The position numbers and the translations under genes were made by a program. This document shows positions 54,936 through 64,000 of a DNA stretch of 64,000 nucleotides, piece by piece. The stretch lies in NCBI GenBank assembly GCA_023213315.1, contig JAKCPI010014048.1, positions 38,038-102,037 of the forward strand, read 5' to 3'. The notes under the pieces were generated by a model. That model saw only the letters and a list, made by a program, of their open reading frames with translations, had not been told where the DNA came from and ran no database searches. The stretch's first letter is position 1. Every line of letters begins with the position of its first letter. Source of the stretch: Euborellia annulipes. Taxonomy: Eukaryota > Arthropoda > Insecta > Dermaptera > Anisolabididae.

Positions 54936-55272
54936 TAGGGTCCGACCGAAACAAGATTTTCAGCCGAAACCGAAACCGAATACTCGGCCTCAACCTTAGT
55001 TTCGGCCGAAACCGTAACCGAAACCGAAACTTGTATTTCCTATCAAAAAATTTATATTTTTTTTTTTTTTGAAATTTTTCCCCTCCGTGAAAATCATTTT
55101 ACCTTTTTTTTAGTGAGACAAAAATTTTTTTTCTTCTTCAAGCGCAATTCATTTGACCTTTTTTTTTTAAGACTCAAGTTTCGGCTACTATTTGGCCGAA
55201 ACCGAAACTACGGCCGAAACCATGATTTTTGGCCGAAACCGTAACCGAAACCGAATATTCGGTCGGTTCCTA
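54936..55272 (+). mobile_element. hAT MITE-C copy 1, 337 bp
   Basis: Ends TAGGGTCCGACCGAA and complement of TTCGGTCGGTTCCTA, with perfect 8-bp TSDs 'ctgaaaat' (54928-54935, 55273-55280). Filled with repeats of GGCCGAAACCGAAAC and its complement, so each half is also internally repetitive. Confidence 0.9.
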
Positions 55273-55324
55273 CTGAAAATACAAACAAAATTTTTTTTTT
55301 TAAATTGAAAAAACAGGAATTTTA

Positions 55325-55591
55325 TAGGATCCGACCGAAACAAGATTTTCAACCGAAACCGAAACAGAATTTCGGCCTCAATCTTAGTTTCGGCCGAAAC
55401 CGAAACTTGTATTTCCTATACAAAATTAATATCATTTGATCTTTTTTTTTTTTGCAAGCGAGTTTCATCCCATCTTTTCAAACTCAGGATTCGGCCGGTC
55501 GAAAATTTCTTTTTGGCCAAAACCGAAACCACGGCCGAAACCAGGATTTTTGGCCGAAACTGGCCTATACCGAATATTCGGTAGGTTCCTA
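55325..55591 (+). mobile_element. hAT MITE-C copy 2, 267 bp
   Basis: Same ends (TAGGATCCGACCGAA, 5'...TTCGGTAGGTTCCTA). Flanks GAATTTTA and GAATTTAA differ by one base. Shorter than copy 1 through loss of repeat units. The two copies are only 52 bp apart. Confidence 0.85.
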
Positions 55592-57076
55592 GAATTTAAT
55601 CATCTATACTAGGGATGTAGAAAACTTGACCGATTTTTCCAATCCGCCGATGTAATTTTGGAATTTGTTTTCCTTTCTGTTTGTAATGAGTTTTTAAATT
55701 TACAAAAAAAAAAAAATATTTGTTATTGATATGATTTACAATACTTTAATTTTTCGGTAGGTAGGCCCTAACCCAAAAAGAAAAAACGTGACGTCCTTTA
55801 TTACGTTTGAATACATTTTTGTGTGACTGGCCTCACAAAACTTTTACTCAAGAATACACATTCACTCGATGGTTTATATTGAAAGGTGGGCAAATTTCAG
55901 AATTTCAAAAAGTTAGTTCAGGAGAAGCTGAGAAGATCTGACTTTTTAATAAATATCTACTGATTTTTTACCGCCCTTGGTAAACCGATTCACTCTCCTT
56001 TTTAACACATTCTATTCTTAAGATAACCAAAGGCAAAGATTCAACCTTCTTCGAAGAGTGGTTACATATCATGGTAGACATGACGTCATATATAAGCTAA
56101 TTTTTTTAATAACAAAATTTGTAATATTGGCTTAATATTTTTGACATGAATGCGACAATTTCTATCTAAATATTAACATATATAGGTAAGAGAAAGTAAA
56201 AATGGTTATCATTTTGGAAATGATTAGTACGAGTTCGTAATCTTCCAGAAACTCTATTTTAAATTTGTAATTCTTTCTAGTCACAACTCAAGGAAGAAAA
56301 TTAATTTTCCCCTTTTGATTTTAATATTAATATAATGTAGGTTATATTATAAATTTCATTAAATAATAAACGAAGAGCAAATCTCCATCTAAATGAAGTT
56401 TAATTGAATTATTATTATATTTATTATCCCCGTTTTAAATTTTAATTTGATGCAGGTATTAAGAATTTAACTAAGTCCTTGGATAAAGAATAATAATAAA
56501 AAGAGATTATATTGCTATTAAAACGTTTCCTGTAATTAAATTCATTACTCGTAATACGTATTTATTTATGTTTAAACTAATGACTTGCATGTTAAGATTT
56601 TTATACTGGAATATCTTTTGGATGGTGATCTGAAATAAATTCATTTTTATTTTTCTTTTGAATTCAAGCTAAACAATAGAAAAATAAATTTCACATTTTT
56701 TTTTTTACACATCTAACTTCATTGACTGAGTTCTCTATCTCTCTCTCTCACTTGGAAATTCTTCCTCAAACCTTCAAACAAATTCTAGCTGGCATTTCTC
56801 CCTTTGGACAACAAAGCGATCAAGGAAGCGTAGAAATAGATAGATAAACCACTAGGGTGTGACTTTCCGTTTTCGGATCAATGAATTCCTTGACCAGAAA
56901 CATCTTGATTTCTTTTCTTTTTTATCTTATTATTATTATATTTTTTTATTTTATTTGCTTTTTCTAATTTGATCTACTAGATGGATAATTTTGTTGGGTT
57001 TTAATTTTGTTACGAATGTGCTGTTGTTAAATTACAAAGAGGATTAAGAACTGCATATGCGGAATGGGATAGGAGG
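55592..57076. other. AT-rich with a HER tip
   Basis: A HER left-hairpin fragment at 56135-56200 ('atttttgacatgaatgcgac', 'aggtaagagaaagtaaaaat'). Otherwise no feature. Confidence 0.45.
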
Positions 57077-57432
57077 CAGATTAGAACAGATGTTCGAGGC
57101 AACAATCGGATGGACTCAAAGGGCAGATACCCATTAATCGGGCTTATTCTTTTTTCTAACAATATCTGTCATTTTGTTTAACTTGACAATTTTGACGGAT
57201 CTTACTCAAAACACCTCAAGTTTTTGAGGATAACATCCCTAATTACAGATTAGAACAGATGTTGGAGGCAACAATTGGATGGACTCAAAGGGCAGATACG
57301 TACTATGCGGCCTTATTCTCATTAAGCTGCCTTATTCTTTTTTCTAACGATTTCTGTCATTTTTGTTAACTTCACAATTTTGACGGATCCTACCCAAAAC
57401 ACCTCAAGTTTTTGAGGATAACCTCCCTGAAT
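57077..57432 (+). repeat. Tandem duplication, two diverged units
   Basis: Units 57077-57245 and 57246-57432 share 'cagattagaacagatgtt', 'ggatggactcaaagggcaga', 'ttattcttttttctaac' and 'acctcaagtttttgaggata'. The second has an extra about 18-bp piece ('cggccttattctcattaa'). Function unknown. Confidence 0.85.
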
Positions 57433-58565
57433 ACATGATCCCTAGGAGATTTCATCATTCATAGATTAGATGTCGATTAGTTCTCCAAAAATAATGCCGA
57501 AAAAACATCGCATATTAACATAAACAATGATATTATGACATGGCTTTGTCTACATCTATTCCAGAACTTGCTAAAGACAGTTCAAAGTATTAGAGAATAT
57601 TTTAGGATGAAAATTCTGATCAAATAGAAATCGATTTTAATATTTAATTTTACGTCTTCATAAGATGTGATTGATTTTTAAATTTATTTATTTATAATAG
57701 TGGTTTTCCCCATTACTTTGTAACAGCTATCCCATTATGCAAAACTTTTGCACTGACGATCCCCAACACCTGTTAGTCATCCAGCACAGTTCAAAAAGTC
57801 AACTCGATGGCGGGCCGGCAGACAGAAAGATAGTTTTGTATGCGGTTAACTTGACGGTTGGATCACTATCATTGCTTAGTGCCTAAACGCCTAAATAATA
57901 TTCAAGTATTGTTCTCTAAGGTTTTTTATTGCCTCCATCATGAGTCTTGAAACAAATTTTGTTCAACTCTTCTTTCGTTATTGCTTAAAGGGAAGAAAGA
58001 GAGAGATTGATTATGAAACTTATGGTACAAAGTTTGGAACATAGTTTTGAAACATGTATAGATAAGTTAAGAAATTCAAAGGTCAAGCAAACAAGCAGAG
58101 AGAGCTAGAGCACCACCCGGTGGAAGTCGACCGACCGATTATGCTAACTTCCCACCCTCTTTCAAAGGAGAAACTGTAAACAGCGAGACCTTCCTCCCAT
58201 CAGATACAAATGTTCTCCTCCTCCTTCTTCTTTGTACGTAGTTTGTAGTTGGTCTACGTGATTTGAGGGTGAAAGATAAAAAGTAAACTAAGGGCTGACC
58301 ATCAAATTATTTGGAAACTAACAAAGTTCTTTTGGGCATGCTGCTCTTGATTTTTATTACTTCTCGCTATTGAAATGCCAATATTTTATTGGCCTTTTTC
58401 AGAAGAAAAATATTTAAATGAATTTTCTATAATTAAAATGAGTTGAATTTGTTTTCCTCACAAATTGATTAATTCACTTTGTTTTCTAATTTATTCGTTA
58501 ATTAACAGTGATAGTCAACATGTTTGGAGCAGGTTAAGGAAAAGTAAATTATTTATTTTGAAAAA
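57433..58565. other. Unassigned stretch
   Basis: A GC-richer patch at 58095-58150 ('accacccggtggaagtcgac') has no frame or splice signal that I trust. Confidence 0.4.
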
Positions 58566-59425
58566 TGTTTTTTTACATTCTCTTACCAATATATAAAATA
58601 TATAGAGAGAAAGTATTGGTTTCATATAAAAAATTCGATGTAGAAATTTTGATGGTTATACACGTTTGGAGATCCTGAGAATCAAGGGCTTTTACAGGGG
58701 GAGTAAAGGGGGTTATTGCCTCCCCCCGAGATTTAAAAAAAAAAAACTTTTTTCAGAAAAAAATTTATTTTTAATGTAAGATTTTAAAAATTAATACTTA
58801 AAAATTTGATTTGTATTTATATTCTGGCAAACAAGTACAGATTGCGCCTTTAAATTACCGAAATTAATAAAAAATTGTGTGCTGTGCGACCAGTCACACC
58901 AGAATACCCCTCCCCTCCGAGAAACACCTCTGGATCCGCCCTTGCCCTGAGTTCAAAAAAGTGGATCCCGCAAATTGGTCTGTCTGTAAACAAAATATCT
59001 CAGGAACGAAAACAGGAGGTTGACATTTTATATCTTAGTTACCCCCCAAGGGGTAAAAATAAGCTTTTGAACAAAATCAGCCAAAAAGTATTAGTACTTT
59101 ACTGTGAACTTTTTCAATTCTTTTCGATTTCCTCAAAATTCGCCCCCAATGATTTTAATTAAAATTCATAAAATCAACTATTTTTTAAAATCTTTATTCT
59201 CATTTTTTCTTTGAAATCTGTTGAAGACCAGATATACTTCATAGGAAAGATATGAGAAATGCCAGCGCTCAGCGTTATCTATTAATCGCAAGTGGTCAAG
59301 TTTGGAACTAAGGTGCTAAGGGAAACTAAATATATCTCGACACAAAAAAATTTGATTTGACAAGCACGATACACAACTTGCTCTTACCTTATTGAAGGTG
59401 CGACCAGTCACACCAGATTTTTAAT
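58566..59425 (+). repeat. HER repeat interrupted by a MITE
   Basis: Left hairpin 'cattctcttaccaatata', front block to 'cacgtttggagatcctgaga', MITE, then 'aaaaaagtggatcccgcaaa' onward to 'acgatacacaacttgctct' and a broken right hairpin. Confidence 0.75.
58683..58944. mobile_element. MITE with CAAGGGCGGATCC-type end, 262 bp
   Basis: Right end complement CAAGGGCGGATCCAGAGG, left end CAAGGGCTTTTACAGGGG. Flanks CCTGAGAA and CCTGAGTT match 6 of 8. Contains 'gtgtgctgtgcgaccagtca', a piece of the HER hairpin, so it captured or received HER DNA. Confidence 0.6.
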
Positions 59426-60214
59426 TCTATTTTCACATTATTTAATTATTTAATTTGTTTGAAATTTTTCTTTTTATTTATTTTCCTTTAAAAAACATGA
59501 TTAAAGTTTTCTCGTTGGCGCACTCTCAATCATTTTTCCGATTTTAGTAAACCTTTTTCTCTTTTACCTCAAGGGCAATTCTTTCTCCCCTTCTTTTTTT
59601 CACCTTTTTTTTTTTGTTGCCACCAACGACGACGACGATGACGACATTGCAATTGGGTCATCTCCTTAGGGAGGGTTTGGCTTGTATCCAGAATGACGGT
59701 ATAAATAACATGGACCAAATAAACAGATAGATTCCGAATGGAGAAAAATATTTATAGCAAGAGTGTATGAATTTAATCAGCGATGTAGCAACCATTGGAG
59801 AATACAAGGCCATATGTGGGTCGGGGGTGGGAGGATGGGGGGAGGGAGGGCTACTCAAGTTCTAATTTAATTTAAACATAAAGTTTTTTTTTTTATTATT
59901 TTTAACAAACCTTTTTTTTTAAGTCATTTCGGCCATTTGACTTATATCAATATTTATTATTTATTTGATACATGTATCGATGGAGTTCCGATTTTAAGCA
60001 CAACTTGGCGTTTCTTAACAACATTGATCTTGGTGGCTGTTATTCCTTCTTCTTGCTAGGCCCTGCGGCTTACCAAATTTAATTTTAATAAACTTTTATG
60101 TTAGTTACTATGTTAATTTATGTATTGCACAAACTAGAGCAAATTCAGTTGAATGATTTTTACAAAATTAATATTTAAAATTCATTGGCCCTGCTTTTTT
60201 GAGATAAAGGGTCT
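59426..60214. other. AT-rich, unannotated
   Basis: A GAC-triplet run at 59628-59643 and a G-rich run at 59822-59849. No gene. Confidence 0.45.
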
Positions 60215-60640
60215 AATAGTCAAGGTATAATTTTGAGGGAAAAATAAGAATATACATTTTAAAGAACATCTAAAAAATGATTGATTTATAAATTTTAAAC
60301 AAAATCGTTGGAGCGAATTTTGTAAAAATCGAAAAAAAAAAAAAAACATCACTAAAGGTCTCTTTGGCCGATTTTGTTCAAAAGCTGTGGCTATGTATTT
60401 CACAGACACACAGACAGACCATGTTGAGAAAACCACTTTTTTTGGATTCAGGGGACCTCAAAATGTGTATATCCATCAAAATCTCGACATCGAATTTTTG
60501 ACATGAATCCAATACTTTCTTATCTATATCTACCTCTATATATATGGTAAGGTGAGGGAATATCGGTTTCGGTTTCGGTTTCGGTGAAAACTTGTTTCGG
60601 TCGGACCCTATAATATACAGTATATGTATAGGTAAGAGAA
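60215..60640 (-). repeat. HER repeat, short form
   Basis: 'agaatatacattttaaagaa', 'tttggccgattttgttcaaa', 'cacagacagaccatgttgag', left hairpin. The hAT MITE-C fragment sits within the hairpin. Confidence 0.75.
60551..60611 (-). mobile_element. hAT MITE-C end fragment
   Basis: Reverse of the left end: 'ggtttcggtttcggtttcgg' then 'cttgtttcggtcggacccta'. The right end of the element is missing. Confidence 0.7.
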
Positions 60641-60679
60641 AGTAAAAAACAAACTCCTATTTGTTAGTTTTGTTTTCTA

Positions 60680-61305
60680 TTTTTACTTTCTCTTACCTAT
60701 ACATATACTGTATATTATATATATGTATATATAGAGAGGAAGTATTGGATTCATGTCAAAAATTCGATGTCAAGATATTGATGGATATACACGTTTTGAG
60801 GTTCCCTGAATCCAAAAAAGTGGTTTTCGCGACATGGTGTCTGCCTGTGTGTCTGTGTGTGTTCAATTTTAAGCATGAAGGAATTGAGCTACTAGGTTGA
60901 AATTTTATATTTAACTTAGGCGTCCCTCTGAGGCGTGAAAATAAGCTTTTAATTAAAATTGGCCAAAAAGTACTAGTACTTTTTCAGTTTTTTTTCGATT
61001 TCCTCAAAATTCGCTCCAATGATTTTGATTAAAATTCATAAATCAATTATTTTTTAGAGGCTCTTTAAAATGTATATTCTCATTTTGAAATTTTCTGAAG
61101 ACCACTTTACTCTTGTACTTCATAGGTAAGATTGAAGAAATAGTTGCCATTGTAACAAAATATAAATATTTTTCTGTTTATAAATTTTACATCTTGAATT
61201 CAAATGTACCCTACTGTCGTAAACTAAATATAGCCTACTCAACTTTCTCTTGCCGAAGGGTAAGAGAAAGTTGTGTGCTGTGCGACCAGTCATACCAGAT
61301 TTTTT
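60680..61305 (+). repeat. HER repeat, near-complete
   Basis: Left hairpin 'tttttactttctcttaccta', full front and middle, X-box variant 'gttgccattgtaac' near 61144, right hairpin with a 'ttgccgaagggtaag' tip. Joined head to head with 60215-60640 across about 40 bp. Confidence 0.8.
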
Positions 61306-61356
61306 TTATTAATATCCAAAAGAAATAGATCATGGGCTCTCATTTAAAACTCAATT

Positions 61357-61790
61357 TTTACTTTCTTACCTATGTATATATGTAATATATATATAGAGAG
61401 AAAGTATTCGATTCATGTCAAAAATTCGATGTCGAGATTTTGATGGATCTTCAGTTTTGAGGTCCCCTGAATCCAAAAAAGTGGTTTTCGCGACATGGTC
61501 TGTCTGTGTGTCTGTGTGTCTGTGTGTCTGTGTGTGTGTGTGTGTGTGTCTGTGAACAAAATATCTCAAGAACGAAAAGAGCTAGGAAGTTGAAATTTTA
61601 TATTTAAGTTAGGCACCCCCATGGGACGTGCACGAAGCTTTTGAACAAAATCGACCAAAAAGTACTAGCACTTTACTGATTCACTTTTCAGTTTTTTTCG
61701 ATTTTCTCAAAATTTGCTCCAACGATTTTTTTAAATTCAAAAATCAATTATTTTTTAGATCTCTATAAAATGTATATTCTCATTTTTATT
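61357..61790 (+). repeat. HER repeat, front half
   Basis: Left hairpin to 'gtatattctcatttttattt'. A GTCTGTGTGTCTGTGTG tract at 61498-61551. No right hairpin. Confidence 0.8.
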
Positions 61791-62768
61791 TTTTAAGGTC
61801 AAAAAGGTTTAAAATTTGTTATTGATTTTTTGTTAAGCCTTTGGGCTCTAGAGGACTCACTAACACCGACTGCGTATAGATAGTATCCACTTTTTTAATA
61901 AATCCCTTTGGAAAAGTAGTGTTTATTGTTCCAAGGGTTGCTCTTCATCAATTCCGAAGAGACCTGGAGCGTATCTCGCTTATTTGTCAAAGTCAGAGAT
62001 CTTAAGAACACCCAATAAATTTGTTGGGCTCCCTCCACTCACTTTGATAAAGAGATCAAACGCATTAGGATAGAGTAGGTGGAAGCTCTAACTAATTTGC
62101 CAGCCACAATTTTAAGATTAATTTCCTTCGCTCCATTTCGCCATCAACTACCTATTTATATTTCATCGTTTTCATTTATTTTCTATTATATTATTTATTA
62201 AAATGAATTAATATAAATTCATGTTTCAATCCAATATATTCCATATTGATCTCAAATATTTATTTAGAGTTTAGCAAATATATATTTGACCAGAAATGAT
62301 CATTTCTCCTTTTGCCTTATATATTTTATTAAATTTATTAACATAAACGCGACGCTCATATGAGTTAATTAATTGTTTAATTTGTGGGGATTCAATAATT
62401 TCATAACTTTTAGTTAATTTAGGAAATAAATATTCTTTGACCTGAAGAATAAAATAATTCGATAACTAATAGGTTTTGAGAAACAAAAATTCACTATAAA
62501 AGCGAGTTTTTTATGACTTCTGGGGGTTGAGAAATGTAGTTTTATTAAAATATTAAAGTAGAAAGTTTGAATTGGGTCTAGTCAAAACTTGGGGAGAGAA
62601 ACTATCAAATAGAAATGATAGTAGGATTGAAAACTTCATTACATTCTAACAAGTAAGTGTGTTTGCCTATCTGGGAGATTGCAGGCGGAAATGTTTTGAT
62701 TTCAATCCGAGTCTCTCAAACTTCTGTCGTTGATATATAATTGCACTATGAAATCTGTACAGTTTTAT
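61791..62768. other. Unassigned stretch
   Basis: 61850-62110 is slightly GC-richer; frames on both strands are broken by stops. A 'ttcaatccgag' near 62703 hints at a tRNA-like B box without an A box. Confidence 0.4.
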
Positions 62769-62903
62769 TACTTTCTCGTACCCTATATATGAAATATATA
62801 GAGAGAGAAAGTATTGGTTTCATGTCAAAAATTCGATGTCGAGATTTTGATGGATCTTCACGTTTTGAGGTCCCCTGAATCCAAAAAGTGGTTTTCGCGA
62901 CAT

Positions 62904-62923
62904 GGTCTGTCTGTCTGTCTGTC

Positions 62924-62985
<62 letters not shown>

Positions 62986-62990
62986 TGTGT
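62904..62990 (+). repeat. TCTG/TG microsatellite in HER
   Basis: Five to six GTCT units followed by about 30 TG units; the longest simple repeat in the window. The same site in other HER copies is a much shorter TCTG/TG tract, so it expanded in place. Confidence 0.9.
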
Positions 62991-63293
62991 GTTCAATTTT
63001 AAGCATGAAGGAATTGAGCTAGGAGGCTGAAATTTTATATTTAAGTTAAACACCCCCGGGACCGACAAAATAAGCTTTTAATCAAAATCGGCCAAAAAGT
63101 ACTAGTACTTTACTGATGTACTTTTTCAGTTTTTTTCGATTTTCTCAAAATTCGCTCTAACGATTTTGATTAAAATTCAAAAATCAATTATTTTTTAGAT
63201 GCTCTTTCAAATGTATATTCTCGTTTTGCCCTCAAAATTGTTTGAAGCACACTTTACTCTTGTGCTTCATAGGAAAGATAGGAGAAATAAATG

Positions 63294-63307
63294 GTTGCCA
63301 TGGTAAC
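63294..63307. promoter_or_regulatory. RFX X-box-like palindrome in HER
   Basis: GTTGCCATGGTAAC in the reference HER copy. Confidence 0.4.
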
Positions 63308-63954
63308 CGAATTTAAATCTTTTTCTTTTTATTAGATTAAAAATCAATTATTATTTAAACGCCCATTTTTTTTTCGGAGAAAACATATCTCTCTCTCTCA
63401 CAAAACTATCTTCTCTCTTTCTACGCGTTTTAAATTTTTCTACCTTATCTTCGCATTTGACCAATGTTAATTTCCTATAGGGATTTGTATGTTAATTTCG
63501 ATTCAAAAGGGGGTCCCCTTTGGAACTTTTTACGCATTTAAAATTTTTTTTCCAATTCTTATGAAATTTTGTATTTATTTACGAATCTATATTGTGTATA
63601 AAATGTCCAAATATGAGATTAAAATTTTTGAAAAATAACCATAGTTTATTTCAAGCAATCAACATTTAAAATGCAAGTTTGAAACTAAGGTGCTATGGAA
63701 AACTAAATATATCTCGACACAAAAAATCTGGTGTGACCAGCACAGTGCACAACTTTCTCTTACCGAAGGGTAAGAGAAAGTTGTGTGCTGTGCGCCAGTC
63801 ACACCAGATTTTTTTTCAAAAGAATTGAATTCATAAGTTAATTCAATATTTTAAAATAAAAATCATACGTTAAAATTACTTTTTATCATTATTATTTATA
63901 TATTATTCAATTGAGATTGTCACAGATGTAACAACTTTATAATCTTAGCTGTGT

Positions 63955-64000
63955 TGTACCTGAAGAAGGCTTCAGAATGAGAGGCCGAAAAGTAATTTTT
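63955..64000 (+). ncRNA. Hammerhead motif at window edge
   Basis: CTGAAGA (63960-63966), one spacer A, GGC...GGCC stem, GAAA at 63987-63990, then AGT. Core strings are present; the stem III tetranucleotide (AAGT) is not self-complementary and the element is cut by the window end. Confidence 0.45.

Larger units (their letters stand above)
62769..63815 (+). repeat. HER repeat, full length with insertion (reference copy)
   Basis: Left hairpin ('tactttctcgtaccctatat' to 'gagagagaaagtattgg'), then 'attcgatgtcgagattttga', 'ggtcccctgaatccaaaa', long TG tract, 'gagctaggaggctgaaattt', 'aatcggccaaaaagtactag', 'tcaaaattcgctctaacgat', X-box, and the right hairpin (63722-63812: 'aaatctggtgtgaccagcac', tip 'ttaccgaagggtaag', 'gcgccagtcacaccagattt'). 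About 340 bp at 63318-63660 is foreign to other copies. No protein. Confidence 0.85.

Noticed and set aside
62746..63068. Frames rich in HT, CV or TD repeats over the TG tract (also at 46612-46990 and 60182-60436)
   Set aside because: Products of the microsatellite and HER sequence read in all frames.

Overview
The window is AT-rich invertebrate nuclear DNA, most likely from an arthropod, although I cannot name the species. The evidence is a metazoan-type Penelope-like element (PLE), several hAT-like and mariner-like miniature elements, Helitrons, tRNA-derived SINEs, a non-LTR retrotransposon tail, and GT/AG splice-like signals in intergenic or intronic DNA. There is no operon structure, rRNA or CRISPR. 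Only two convincing protein-coding elements are visible, both from PLEs. One further single exon (25663-25856, minus) looks like host coding sequence.

Layout. 0-6 kb: SINEs, a hAT-like MITE and fragments of a hairpin-ended repeat family that I call HER. 6-9 kb: a candidate 43-nt exon, a long perfect hairpin, a 144-bp tandem satellite and a decayed MADF-like gene. 8.97-10.83 kb: a 5'-truncated non-LTR retrotransposon flanked by a 424-bp duplicated target. 12-13.2 kb: hAT MITE, Helitron end, candidate first exon. 15.16-18.54 kb: a PLE with 685-bp inverted terminal arms, each carrying a hammerhead ribozyme motif. 20-25 kb: PLE relics, Helitrons (one palindromic with two 3' ends), hAT MITE. 25.7 kb: candidate coding exon. 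26-34 kb: MITEs, SINE, hammerhead-bearing foldback elements. 35-42 kb: candidate 49-nt exon, HER copies, a second PLE derivative reduced to its GIY-YIG endonuclease, a full SINE, a Helitron. 43-45 kb: a 1.94-kb hAT-like element, itself full of nested insertions, sitting in what may be a first exon. 46-64 kb: mostly HER copies, several joined head to head into large palindromes, with MITEs.

The theme is a network of self-folding mobile DNA. PLEs and small foldback elements carry paired, oppositely oriented hammerhead ribozymes at up to eleven loci. HER units end in hairpins and share an internal block with the Helitrons. That block carries a palindrome matching the RFX X-box. Target-site duplications (TSDs) that I could read directly anchor several insertions: PLE 14 bp; endonuclease-only PLE 12 bp; SINE 12 bp; hAT types 8 bp in five cases; mariner-like TA; LINE 424 bp. 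All calls are by eye; no alignments or searches were run.
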